The notes under the pieces were generated by a model. The model made no database searches, was not told the DNA's origin, and saw nothing but the letters and a program-made list of their open reading frames with translations. A program made the translations under genes and the position numbers. From Gammaproteobacteria bacterium (GTDB lineage Bacteria > Pseudomonadota > Gammaproteobacteria > Enterobacterales > Permianibacteraceae): a stretch of DNA of 64,000 nucleotides. This document shows, piece after piece, positions 1-7,497 of this stretch (position 1 is its first letter; every line of letters begins with the position of its first letter). The DNA lies in contig JACPFT010000023.1 of assembly GCA_016182845.1 (NCBI GenBank), positions 62,001-126,000 on the forward strand, in the 5' to 3' direction.

Positions 1-656
1 TGGAGGCCCTGGAGGCGGGGATCCAGGAATTCGGACCGGGCATCCAGCGGGGCCTGCGCGCCCAGACCGAACGCTTGAGCCACTTGGTCGACGACGTGCG
101 CGAGCTCCTGGCCACGGATCGCGCGGCCCTGCGCTACGAGTTCCGCCCCCTGGATCTGAAGACCCTCGTGGAGGACGAGCTGGAGGGCCTGAGCACGAGC
201 TTCGCGCGGGCCGGCCTCGCCCTGGACTTCGTCGCCGACGCCGCCCCGCCCGGTTTTCGCGGCGACGCCCGGCGCCTGGCGCAGCTGGTGCAAAACCTGG
301 CCCAGAACAGCCTGCGCTACACCGATGCGCCCGGCCGGGTCAGGGTCGCCCTGATGACGCGGGGGGAGCTGCGCCTGGTCTGGGAGGACTCGGCGCCGGG
401 CGTGCCGGCGACCGCCCTGCCCCATTTGTTCGAGCGCTTCTACCGCGCCGATGCCAGCCGGGCCCGCGCCACCGGCGGCAGTGGCCTAGGACTCGCCATC
501 GTCGCCAACATCGCCGCCGCCCACGAGGCGGCAATCCGCGCCGAGGCCAGCCCCCTGGGCGGCCTGCGCCTGGTATTCACCTTTAAGGAAGCTCTGAAAA
601 GGTCAGAGCTTCCGCCGGCCAAGGATGGCCGGCCCGCAAATCGATCACGCAAGTGA
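1..656 (+). CDS. Sensor histidine kinase, C-terminal part (5' end outside window)
   Basis: The reading frame is open from base 3, so the gene begins outside the window; 217 residues are visible. They follow the H-box by roughly 40 residues. The N-box (QNLAQNSLRYTD), a G1-type motif (EDSAPG), the F-box (LFERFYRADAS) and G2 (GGSGLGLAI) form a complete HATPase_c ATP-binding domain. The arrangement resembles BaeS/CpxA-type kinases. The phosphorylated His, HAMP and membrane segments are not visible. It would phosphorylate the OmpR-type regulator encoded about 100 bases downstream on the same strand. The tail after the G2 box is Lys/Arg-rich and ends at a TGA. Family assignment is firm; the BaeS-like label is inference from gene order. 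Confidence 0.9.
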   Translation, partial: EALEAGIQEFGPGIQRGLRAQTERLSHLVDDVRELLATDRAALRYEFRPLDLKTLVEDELEGLSTSFARAGLALDFVADAAPPGFRGDARRLAQLVQNLAQNSLRYTDAPGRVRVALMTRGELRLVWEDSAPGVPATALPHLFERFYRADASRARATGGSGLGLAIVANIAAAHEAAIRAEASPLGGLRLVFTFKEALKRSELPPAKDGRPANRSRK

Positions 657-670
657 TTGATTTGTCGTGA

Positions 671-730
671 GCAAAGTACGGACATGCGCCGGACTTTGCG
701 TTCTGAATAAGCTCAGGATGGACTTATTCA
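671..730. promoter_or_regulatory. Two adjacent inverted repeats between kinase and regulator genes
   Basis: GCAAAGT (671-677) is mirrored by ACTTTGC (693-699), with an internal CGG/CCG pair adding to the stem. TGAATAAG (704-711) is mirrored exactly by CTTATTCA (723-730). Both lie in the 101-base spacer between the kinase stop and the regulator start. Neither has a terminator T-run. They could be operator half-sites for the regulator or RNA hairpins tuning kinase:regulator expression; nothing here decides between these. Confidence 0.5.
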
Positions 731-757
731 GAGGTTAGTTAATGGAGTCAAACACGC

Positions 758-1426
758 GTGAGCGCAAAGATTCTTATCGTCGAGGACGAGGCCAGGCTCG
801 CCGAGCTCTTGGCGGAATTCCTGGTCCAGGCCGGCTACGAGGCTCATGTGCTCGCCGACGGCGCCCTAGTCTGCGACTGGGTGCGCAGCCACGGACCCGA
901 TGCCATCATCCTCGACCTGATGCTGCCCGGCCTGGACGGCATGAGCGTCTGCCGCGCCCTGCGCCAGTTCTCCGATGTGCCCATCCTCATGGCCACGGCC
1001 CGGGTCGAGGAGATCGACCGCCTGCTGGGCCTGGAACTGGGCGCCGACGACTATATCTGCAAACCCTATAGCCTGCGCGAGGTGGTGGCCCGGGTGAAGG
1101 CCCAGCTGCGCCGGCGCCAGCCGGGAGCTAGCGCCAGCGCCCTGCTCAGCTTCGAGGACAGCAAGCTGCGCGCCTGCCTCAAAGGCCAGGTCCTGGAGCT
1201 CTCGGCGGTGGAATACCAGCTCTTGCGCATCCTGGCCGCCGAACCGGGGCGCATTTACTCCCGCGACCGGCTCATGGACCGGATCTACCCGGACAACCGG
1301 GTGGTCGCCGACCGCACCATCGACAGCCATATCAAGAAGCTGCGCCGCAGGCTGGAGCAGGCCGCGCCCGAACTGGAGCTGATCCACTCGGTCTACGGCG
1401 TCGGCTACAAATACGAGCTTCCTTGA
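758..1426 (+). CDS. OmpR/BaeR-type response regulator
   Basis: 222 residues with an N-terminal receiver domain: acidic pair near residues 9-10, phospho-acceptor D53 in the ILDLMLPGLDG stretch, T80 and K102 (CKPYS). A C-terminal winged-helix DNA-binding domain ends in VYGVGYKYELP. The GTG start at 758 is chosen because it begins the canonical MSAKILIVEDE sequence and has a GGAG about ten bases upstream. It is the likely partner of the upstream kinase and probably controls the CpxP-like gene 70 bases downstream. The kinase-before-regulator order matches bae-type modules. It is cytoplasmic and predicted to bind DNA as a dimer when phosphorylated. Confidence 0.92.
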   Translation: MSAKILIVEDEARLAELLAEFLVQAGYEAHVLADGALVCDWVRSHGPDAIILDLMLPGLDGMSVCRALRQFSDVPILMATARVEEIDRLLGLELGADDYICKPYSLREVVARVKAQLRRRQPGASASALLSFEDSKLRACLKGQVLELSAVEYQLLRILAAEPGRIYSRDRLMDRIYPDNRVVADRTIDSHIKKLRRRLEQAAPELELIHSVYGVGYKYELP

Positions 1427-1495
1427 TTGCTACACATTTGCTGCACGCCGTCGCTCTAGAGTCTCCCCCAAGCACACTGCGTTTTGGAGACCGCC

Positions 1496-1873
1496 ATGAT
1501 GTTCCCCTTGAGCCTGCTCGCCCTCTATCTCGGCGCCAGCTTCGCCGTGCACGCCGAGGGCATGCGCCCGCCCGAACCGGACTGGCATAGCCTGGGGCTA
1601 GCCCTGAGCCTGAGTACCGAACAACTCACCGATTTCGAGGTCATCATGCACAGCCAGCACGAGAAGCGCATGGCCCTGCAGCGGGAAGCGCGCGAGGCGC
1701 AGCGCCCGGCCATGGAGGCCTTGCGAGAAGAGACGCGCAGCCGCCTGTCCGGCGTCCTGACGCCCGACCAGCTGGCCCGCTTCGAGGTCATCCTGGCCTT
1801 CCACCGGCCGCCGCGCCCGGAGGACCGGGAGGGGGAGATGCCGCCGGCAGACAATACGCCGCCGGTTAAGTAG
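1496..1873 (+). CDS. Small periplasmic CpxP/Spy-like protein
   Basis: 125 residues. The hydrophobic N-terminus (FPLSLLALYLGASFAVHA) looks like a Sec signal peptide cleaved after HA. The mature part has two LTxxQ-like motifs (LSTEQ and LTPDQ) in Glu/Arg-rich helices, the hallmark of CpxP/Spy periplasmic chaperones and stress sensors, and a proline-rich C-terminus. ATG 1496 is preferred over a TTG twelve bases upstream because GGAG (about 1486-1489) is correctly spaced for it. It follows the regulator by 70 bases, so a role as feedback inhibitor or effector of this two-component system is a reasonable inference. Sequence similarity to CpxP itself is weak. Confidence 0.65.
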   Translation: MMFPLSLLALYLGASFAVHAEGMRPPEPDWHSLGLALSLSTEQLTDFEVIMHSQHEKRMALQREAREAQRPAMEALREETRSRLSGVLTPDQLARFEVILAFHRPPRPEDREGEMPPADNTPPVK

Positions 1874-1880
1874 TTGCTCG

Positions 1881-1944
1881 GAAACCAAGTCCGTTCGTCC
1901 TGAGTAGCCGCCGAATGGCGGCGTATCGAAGAATGGACGGTTTC
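1881..1944. repeat. Palindromic intergenic repeat, family 1 (copy 1)
   Basis: Contains CCGTTCGTCCTGAGTAGCC from 1891, a GGCGGCGTATCGAAG segment, and outer arms GAAACC / GGTTTC that let the unit fold as a hairpin. The same words recur at 2757-2852 and 16912-17012. It lies after the CpxP-like gene and before the convergent acetyltransferase gene. This is a REP-like intergenic element with no coding capacity. Confidence 0.75.
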
Positions 1945-2048
1945 TCCTGGTGAGGAGAAGCAGAGCGCAGCGCCCGGCGGGAATCCAGTTTGGCCCCCTT
2001 TCACCCCGCACGGGCGCTGCGTCTGACTTCATTCGGTAAGCCCAAGCC

Positions 2049-2711
2049 TTACTCCAGCGGCAACACCATGGCGATCTCGTCGCAGGCATTCTGCTTGGGG
2101 CAGAACTGGCAGTCCTTCATGACCTTTTCCGGCAGCTCGGCCTTGTCGGAGAGCGTAAAGCCCTGGCGGGCGAAGAAATCCGGGACGCGCGTCAGGACGA
2201 ACACGGTCTTCACCTGCAGATGCCGGGCCCGGTCCAGACAGGCCTGGACGATGGCCGAGCCGCCGCCCTTGCCCTGGGACAGGGGCAGAAGCCCTAGGGA
2301 ACGGATCTCCGCCAGCTTGCGGTTGTAGACCATCAAGGACGCACAACCGACCACGGCATCGCCCTGCTTGGCCACCACGAAATCCTGGATCTGCTTGACG
2401 ATACTGCTCTCGTCGCGAGGCAGGTTTTCCCCTTCCCGCGCCCAGTAGGCGACGATGCGCACGATATCGTCCACATCGGCGAGCGTGGCCGGCATGACCT
2501 CCACGGCATTCTTGCGCAGGGGCACGGGCACGATGTGCTCGCCATGGACCAGGGTCCCGCCATTGGCCACGGCGGACGCGCGCAGCGTCTTCGCCACGGT
2601 CAGCACACCGGCGCGGTATTCGCAGTCGAACTGGGTGTTGAGCAAATCCAGCAACGCGCCCGGCTCCACACCGTCGCCAACCCGTACCCGCAGAGGCATG
2701 CCTTGAGTCAT
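2049..2711 (-). CDS. GNAT acetyltransferase, probable short N-acetylglutamate synthase
   Basis: 220 residues. The C-terminal GNAT domain (about 70-195) has the acetyl-CoA loop QGKGGGSAI (146-154) and VFVLTRVPDFFARQGF, as in the acetyltransferase domain of N-acetylglutamate synthases. A C-terminal Cys cluster (C201, C204, C210) precedes the terminal EIAMVLPL. No amino-acid-kinase domain is present, so it would be of the short NAGS type. ATG 2711 is preferred because longer reading runs into the palindromic repeat at 2757 and GGAA lies about nine bases upstream. It sits downstream of argF in the arginine block, which would supply the first step, acetylating glutamate. The activity assignment rests on context plus family resemblance. 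Confidence 0.7.
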   Translation of the reverse strand: MTQGMPLRVRVGDGVEPGALLDLLNTQFDCEYRAGVLTVAKTLRASAVANGGTLVHGEHIVPVPLRKNAVEVMPATLADVDDIVRIVAYWAREGENLPRDESSIVKQIQDFVVAKQGDAVVGCASLMVYNRKLAEIRSLGLLPLSQGKGGGSAIVQACLDRARHLQVKTVFVLTRVPDFFARQGFTLSDKAELPEKVMKDCQFCPKQNACDEIAMVLPLE

Positions 2712-2756
2712 TTCAGTTCCAGTTAAAAGGCCAAAAAACAAACTTTGAAAAACAAA

Positions 2757-2852
2757 CCGTTCGTGCGGAGTAGCCGCGTCAGCGGCGTATCGAAGCACCG
2801 CAGTCCCCATTCATCCTTCGATACGGCCTTCGGCCTACTCAGGACGAACGGG
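2757..2852. repeat. Palindromic intergenic repeat, family 1 (copy 2)
   Basis: Two facing arms: CCGTTCGTGCGGAGTAG from 2757 and CCTACTCAGGACGAACGG ending at 2852, each with an inner GTATCGAAG / CTTCGATAC segment. It fills most of the 150-base gap between argF and the acetyltransferase gene, where it could attenuate read-through or stabilise the upstream mRNA. Confidence 0.8.
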
Positions 2853-2860
2853 GGATTTAG

Positions 2861-3802
2861 TCACCCCAGCAACAGCGCCAGCAGCGCGTTCTGCACATGC
2901 ATGCGGTTTTCCGCCTGCTCGTAGACCAGGGAGCCCGGGCCGTCGATCACGGCATCGGTCACTTCCTCGCCCCGGTGCGCCGGCAGGCAGTGCATGAAAT
3001 ATTTCAGGCCCTGGCCCTGCATCAGCTTCTCGTTGACCTGCAGCGCCGAGAACAGCCGCACGCGGTCGTCGTGCTCGCTCTCCTGGCCCATGGACGCCCA
3101 GGTGTCCGTGTACACCGCATCGTGGCCGGCGAGCATTGCAGTATCGTGACCGAGCTTGATCACCGCGCCGCTCGCCTTGGCGATATCGCCGGCCTTGAGC
3201 ATCAAGTCCGCGTCCGGCTCATAGCCCCAGGGCGTGACCACCGTCATCTGGCAGCCGAAGATCGCCGCAAGAAGCACCAGGGACTGGCAGACGTTATTGC
3301 CGTCGCCCACATAGGCCAGCTTGAGCGAGCCCAGATCCAGGCCCTGCTCGGCCAGGGTGAAGAAATCCGCCAGGGCCTGGCAGGGATGCTCCTGGTCCGA
3401 GAGGGCGTTGACCACCGGGATGCGGCTGTGGGCGGCCAGCTCGGCCAGGGTCTTGTGGCTGAACACCCGGGCGACAAGCACGTCCACCCAGCGTTCCAGG
3501 TTCTTCGCATAGTCCTTGACCGCTTCCCGCGCCCCCAGGCGCTGGGCCTGGTGGTCCAGGTAGATGGCATGGCCGCCCAACCGGCTCAGGCCCGCCTCGA
3601 AGCTGACACGGGTGCGCAAAGACGGCTTCTCGAACAAGAGGGCGGCCTGCTTGCCGGCGAGCAGGGGCGCGGCCTTCTGCTTCAGCTCAGCGGCCAGGGC
3701 AAACACTTCCAGGACCTGTTCCCGCGACAGATCCGCGACGGACAGGAAATGCTGGGGAAATTCCGATAGAGGCGCGCTCTGCGCCTTGGCGATACTCAAC
3801 AT
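2861..3802 (-). CDS. argF: Ornithine carbamoyltransferase
   Basis: 313 residues, normal for the family. It transfers the carbamoyl group from carbamoyl phosphate to ornithine, giving citrulline, in the cytoplasm. The carbamoyl-phosphate loop is SLRTR (61-65, a variant of STRTR) and HPCQ lies at 139-142; the C-terminal HCLPAHRGEEV carries the catalytic Cys. The HCLPAHRGEE form is that of true ornithine transcarbamylase and not of the Xanthomonas-type acetylornithine enzyme, consistent with argE in the same locus. It starts 21 bases after argB, in the argR-C-B-F direction of transcription. Confidence 0.96.
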   Translation of the reverse strand: MLSIAKAQSAPLSEFPQHFLSVADLSREQVLEVFALAAELKQKAAPLLAGKQAALLFEKPSLRTRVSFEAGLSRLGGHAIYLDHQAQRLGAREAVKDYAKNLERWVDVLVARVFSHKTLAELAAHSRIPVVNALSDQEHPCQALADFFTLAEQGLDLGSLKLAYVGDGNNVCQSLVLLAAIFGCQMTVVTPWGYEPDADLMLKAGDIAKASGAVIKLGHDTAMLAGHDAVYTDTWASMGQESEHDDRVRLFSALQVNEKLMQGQGLKYFMHCLPAHRGEEVTDAVIDGPGSLVYEQAENRMHVQNALLALLLG

Positions 3803-3823
3803 GATGAATTCCTCAAAAACCGA

Positions 3824-4612
3824 TTAGGCGACGATCAGGGTTCCCATTGCCTGCCCCTGCCGCAATCCGGCAAGGGCGTCGGCTCGTCGCCAATGGGTGA
3901 TGAGGACCGGCGCGCCGCTGATGGCGCTGGCCTTGTGGGCGGCCAGGACCTTGGGGGTCATGCCGCCTTTGATGGTGCCGGCCGCGATCAGCTGGTCGAT
4001 GGCGGAGCGGTCCAGGCGCGGCAGGCACTGCCCCCGCCCGTCCAGGACACCCGCCACGTCGGTGAGCAGGACCAGGGCCTGGGCGCCCAAGAGGCTGGCC
4101 ACCGCCTCGGCGGCATCGTCGGCATTGACGTTCAGGCACTCGCCCTCGCCTTGCGCGATGGAGGACAAGACCGGCACGAAGCCGCTGGCGAGCAGCACGG
4201 ACAGCAGGGCCGCATTGCCCGGCTTGACCCGGCCCACGAAGCCCAACTCGGGCAGGGCTTCCGCATAGGTCGTTCCGCCATCGGCCAGGGACAGGCCCAC
4301 GGCGGGGATGCCCGAGTCCAGGAGCGAGGCGCAGAGCTGGGCATTCATCTGCCCGGCCAACACCCCAACGATCTGCTCGATATGCTCTTTCGGCGTGACC
4401 CGCAGGCCATTCCGTTTCTCGGACTTGAGGCCGAGTTTGGCCAACTGGGCATCCACGGCCTTGCCGCCGCCGTGCACCAGGACGAAGCGCTGACCGCTGG
4501 CATGCAGGGCCTTGAGCTTGCCCACCAGTTCGGCACGCACGCCCGGCTCGTCGATCAGGGCGCCGCCCAGCTTGATCACCAGGGGCTGCTTAGCCACGAG
4601 TTCCGCGTTCAC
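3824..4612 (-). CDS. argB: Acetylglutamate kinase
   Basis: 262 residues, close in length and sequence to the E. coli enzyme. It phosphorylates N-acetylglutamate, the second step of arginine synthesis. Visible motifs: the ATP-binding KLGGALIDEP near the N-terminus, VHGGGKAVDAQL for substrate binding, and LLTDVAGVLDG plus TIKGGMTPKV in the C-terminal half. The start is GTG at 4612, which overlaps the argC stop codon as GTGA, implying translational coupling. Longer reading upstream gives only low-complexity sequence inside argC. Confidence 0.95.
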   Translation of the reverse strand: MNAELVAKQPLVIKLGGALIDEPGVRAELVGKLKALHASGQRFVLVHGGGKAVDAQLAKLGLKSEKRNGLRVTPKEHIEQIVGVLAGQMNAQLCASLLDSGIPAVGLSLADGGTTYAEALPELGFVGRVKPGNAALLSVLLASGFVPVLSSIAQGEGECLNVNADDAAEAVASLLGAQALVLLTDVAGVLDGRGQCLPRLDRSAIDQLIAAGTIKGGMTPKVLAAHKASAISGAPVLITHWRRADALAGLRQGQAMGTLIVA

Positions 4613-5625
4613 TGCAAGCCTCCCGTGAGACCCAGCTCCTGGGCGAAGCCCAGCCGGACGTTCAAGGCCTGCACCGCCTGGGCGCTGGCGCCCTTGAGCA
4701 GATTGTCCAGGGCCGAGAACACCGCGAGCTGGCCGGTGGCGGCATCGAGCCGCGCATGGACGTCGCAATAGGCGGTGTATTCCACGGCGCCCACGGAAGG
4801 CAGGCGCTTATCCGAATAGCGCACCAGGGGCGCGTCGGCATAGGCCTCGGCGAAGACCGCGTGCACCTGCTCCGCCGTGACGCCGGCCTTGGCGGGCGCA
4901 TAGCAGCTGGCCAGGATGCCGCGCTGGTAATGGCCCAGGACCGGCGTGAACAGCACGGGCGCGCCGATATAACGGCGCATCTCCGGCTGGTGGCGGTGGC
5001 CGAAGACGTTGTAGGGCTCCAGGCTCACTTCGCAGACATGGGTCTTGGCGCTGGGGGTCTTGCCGGCCCCGGACACGCCGGACACGGCATGAACGATGGG
5101 CACGGCGCCCTCGGCCAAGAGGCCGGCCGCCACCAGGGGCCTGAGGGCGAGGGTCGCGGCCGTCACATAGCAGCCGGGCGCGGCGATGAGCCTGGCCTCG
5201 GCCAGGGCCGGCGCATAGAACTCCGGCAGGCCGTAGACCGCCCGGGCCAGTGCATCGGCCTGGGTGTGCTCGAAACCGTAATGGGACGGGTAGTCTTCGG
5301 CGGCGAGCCGATAGGCGCCGGACAGATCGACGACGATGAGACCCAGTGCCAGAAGTTTCGGCGCCAGCTCCAGGCTGGCCTCGTGGGGCAGGGCCAGGAA
5401 GGCTACGTCGGCATCCAGGACCGGCGCCGCGAAATCCAGGACCTGGATGAGCTCGTCGATCTCGCCGGCATGGCGGGGATAGAGGGCCGAGAAGGCCTGG
5501 CCGGCAGCGGAGGAGCTGGGCTGGACATAGAGACCGGCCAGGGACAGCTTCGGATGGCGCAGGACCAGCCGCGCCAGCTCCGCGCCGCCGTAACCGCTTG
5601 CTCCGATAATCGCCGCCCGCACCAT
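4609..5625 (-). CDS. argC: N-acetyl-gamma-glutamyl-phosphate reductase
   Basis: 338 residues. NADPH-dependent reduction of N-acetylglutamyl phosphate to the semialdehyde, third step of arginine synthesis. The N-terminal dinucleotide-binding motif GASGYGGAEL (8-17) and the catalytic Cys C152 in APGCYVTAA are present. It follows argR by 27 bases and overlaps argB by four, so argR-C-B-F read as one operon. Confidence 0.96.
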   Translation of the reverse strand: MVRAAIIGASGYGGAELARLVLRHPKLSLAGLYVQPSSSAAGQAFSALYPRHAGEIDELIQVLDFAAPVLDADVAFLALPHEASLELAPKLLALGLIVVDLSGAYRLAAEDYPSHYGFEHTQADALARAVYGLPEFYAPALAEARLIAAPGCYVTAATLALRPLVAAGLLAEGAVPIVHAVSGVSGAGKTPSAKTHVCEVSLEPYNVFGHRHQPEMRRYIGAPVLFTPVLGHYQRGILASCYAPAKAGVTAEQVHAVFAEAYADAPLVRYSDKRLPSVGAVEYTAYCDVHARLDAATGQLAVFSALDNLLKGASAQAVQALNVRLGFAQELGLTGGLQ

Positions 5626-5652
5626 GAAGGTCTCCCCGGGCGGCGTCGCGAT

Positions 5653-6105
5653 TTACGACTCGCCCATCATCTCGTTGAACATATCAATCAACTCGCCCGC
5701 CTTCTCATGGGAAGCCGTGGCGATAAAAATCGTGTCGTCCCCGGCGATGGTACCGAGCACTAATGACAGTTGTGCGCGGTCCAGCTCCCAGGCCAGGGTA
5801 TTGGCCCGCCCCGGCCCGGTGCGCAGGATCACCAGGTTCTGGGCCGGCACCATGCTCAGCAAGACCGCGTTCAGCGTCCGGCGCAGCTCGTTCAGGCTGG
5901 GCTTGGGCGCCGCCACCTCGTTGCCGGCCGTGTAACCGTTCGGCCCCTTCCACACGCCCAAGTCGGTCAGATCCCGGCTCAGGGTGGTCTGGGTCGCGGG
6001 AATGCCGTCCGCCTCCAGAAGCTGTTGCAGCTGCTCCTGGCTGTGAATGGCCTGCTCCGCAATCAATTCCAGGACGCGATTCCGGCGTCGCGCTTTCATG
6101 GACAT
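5653..6105 (-). CDS. argR: Arginine repressor
   Basis: 150 residues. The N-terminal winged helix (about 5-65, with TQTTLSRDLTDLGV as recognition region) and the C-terminal hexamerisation/arginine-binding domain with the diagnostic GTIAGDDTIFIA are both present. ATG 6105 is chosen because GGAGG lies eight bases upstream; a more upstream in-frame ATG would begin inside the ARG-box region. It is first gene of the arginine operon, so it should repress itself and the biosynthetic genes when arginine is high. The two ARG-box-like palindromes just upstream support autoregulation. Confidence 0.93.
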   Translation of the reverse strand: MSMKARRRNRVLELIAEQAIHSQEQLQQLLEADGIPATQTTLSRDLTDLGVWKGPNGYTAGNEVAAPKPSLNELRRTLNAVLLSMVPAQNLVILRTGPGRANTLAWELDRAQLSLVLGTIAGDDTIFIATASHEKAGELIDMFNEMMGES

Positions 6106-6134
6106 CCTTAAGACCTCCGCAAGAGTACACAGCC

Positions 6135-6170
6135 AAGCATTATTATGCAAGGCATTGCATATTTATTCTT
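6135..6170. promoter_or_regulatory. Tandem ARG-box-like operators between argR and argE
   Basis: Box 1 core GCAT-TATT-ATGC (6137-6148) is flanked by AA on both sides and is a near-perfect palindrome. Box 2 core GCAT-ATTT-ATTC is at 6157-6168. Both fit the ArgR consensus (GAAT/GCAT, four A/T, ATTC/ATGC). Their centres are 20 bases apart, equal to two 18-bp boxes with a 2-bp gap, the spacing I recall for the E. coli argR operator. They lie 32-65 bases upstream of the argR start and about 170-200 bases upstream of divergent argE. Confidence 0.75.
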
Positions 6171-6335
6171 TCAATCCTGCATACTGCGAATGCATAATGC
6201 GCGGGCTTAAGCATAACCGATAGCGGCAGGCGCGTAAAAAACGCCGCCGGGTTAAGCACTTACTTGGCCGCGCCCGGCGCGATGCACAATGCATAGTGCC
6301 CTGATAGACTGATGAAAACCGTCCCCGGAACCGCC

Positions 6336-7493
6336 ATGAGCCCGAGCCTCCCTCCCCTGGTCCAGCAGTTGCAGCGCCTGATCGCCCTACCCTCCATCTC
6401 CTCCGGCTTCGCCGAGCTGGATCAGAGCAATCGCCCGGTCATCGACCAGTTGGCGGAATGGCTGTCCGCCCTGGGTTTCGCCTGCGAGATCCTGGAGGTG
6501 CCTGGGACGCCGGGGAAATACAACCTGATCGCGACGCTGGGGCAAGGCCCGGACGGCCTGGTCCTGGCCGGCCACACCGACACCGTTCCTTATGATCACG
6601 GCGCCTGGAAGAGCGATCCCTTCATGCTCACCGAGCGCGGCGGCGAGTTCTTCGGGCTCGGCGTCGCCGACATGAAGGGCTTCTTCCCCCTGGTGCTGGA
6701 GGCGGTCAAGGAACTGAAGGCTAAGGACCTGAAGGCGCCAGTCATCGTCCTCGCCACCGCCGACGAGGAAACCTCCATGGAGGGAGCACGGGCACTGCTC
6801 CATGCCGGAAAGCCGAAGGCCAAATACGCCATCGTCGGCGAGCCCACCGGCATGAAGCCGGTGCGCACCCACAAGGGCATCCTCATGGAGTCGGTGCGCA
6901 TCGCCGGCCAGTCCGGCCATTCCAGCGATCCGCGCTACGGGAAGAGCGCCCTGGAGGCCATGCACGAGGCCATCGCCGAGCTTATCGCCCTGAGGACGGA
7001 ATTACAGAAGGAACACAGCGATCCGGCCTTCAACTACCCCTACCCCAGCCTCAACCTCGGCTACATCCACGGCGGCGACAATGCCAACCGCATCTGCGCC
7101 TGCTGCGAGCTGCACTATGATCTGCGCCCCCTGCCGGGCATGGACATAGACGCGCTGGAGACGCGCGTGCGCGACCGGCTCAAGCCCGTGGCCTGCAAGC
7201 ACGGCGTCGCCCTCACCGTCACCCGCCTCTGCCCGCCGGTGGCCGGCATGGCCGCCCCCGCCGACTCGGCCCTGGTACGCGCCGCCGAGCGCCTCACCGG
7301 CCACGCCGCCGAAGCCGCCTCCTACACCACCGAGGCCGGATTCTTCCAGTCCTTAGGGATGGAACCCATCGTGCTCGGCCCCGGCGACATCGCCGTCGCC
7401 CACCAGCCGGACGAACGCCTGCCCCTGGACCGCATCCAGCCCACCGTGGACCTGCTGAAAAACCTGATCAAGGAATTCTGCCTGCGCGGTTGA
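6336..7493 (+). CDS. argE: Acetylornithine deacetylase
   Basis: 385 residues, M20 metallopeptidase family, very like E. coli ArgE along its length. It hydrolyses N2-acetylornithine to ornithine and acetate. Metal-binding and catalytic motifs: GHTDTVP, DMKGFF, DEETSMEGA, GEPTG and the C-terminal AHQPDE. ATG 6336 is favoured over ATG 6312 because MSPSLPPLVQQLQRLIALPS aligns with the E. coli N-terminus and CCGGAA lies upstream. Divergent from the argR-C-B-F operon, as argE is from argCBH in enteric bacteria. Its presence implies the linear acetylated-intermediate pathway rather than the ArgJ cycle. Confidence 0.94.
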   Translation: MSPSLPPLVQQLQRLIALPSISSGFAELDQSNRPVIDQLAEWLSALGFACEILEVPGTPGKYNLIATLGQGPDGLVLAGHTDTVPYDHGAWKSDPFMLTERGGEFFGLGVADMKGFFPLVLEAVKELKAKDLKAPVIVLATADEETSMEGARALLHAGKPKAKYAIVGEPTGMKPVRTHKGILMESVRIAGQSGHSSDPRYGKSALEAMHEAIAELIALRTELQKEHSDPAFNYPYPSLNLGYIHGGDNANRICACCELHYDLRPLPGMDIDALETRVRDRLKPVACKHGVALTVTRLCPPVAGMAAPADSALVRAAERLTGHAAEAASYTTEAGFFQSLGMEPIVLGPGDIAVAHQPDERLPLDRIQPTVDLLKNLIKEFCLRG

Positions 7494-7497
7494 CGGT

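Noticed and set aside
2861-3802. Acetylornithine carbamoyltransferase instead of ornithine carbamoyltransferase
   Set aside because: HCLPAHRGEE and HPCQALAD match the ornithine enzyme, and an argE deacetylase is present to make free ornithine.
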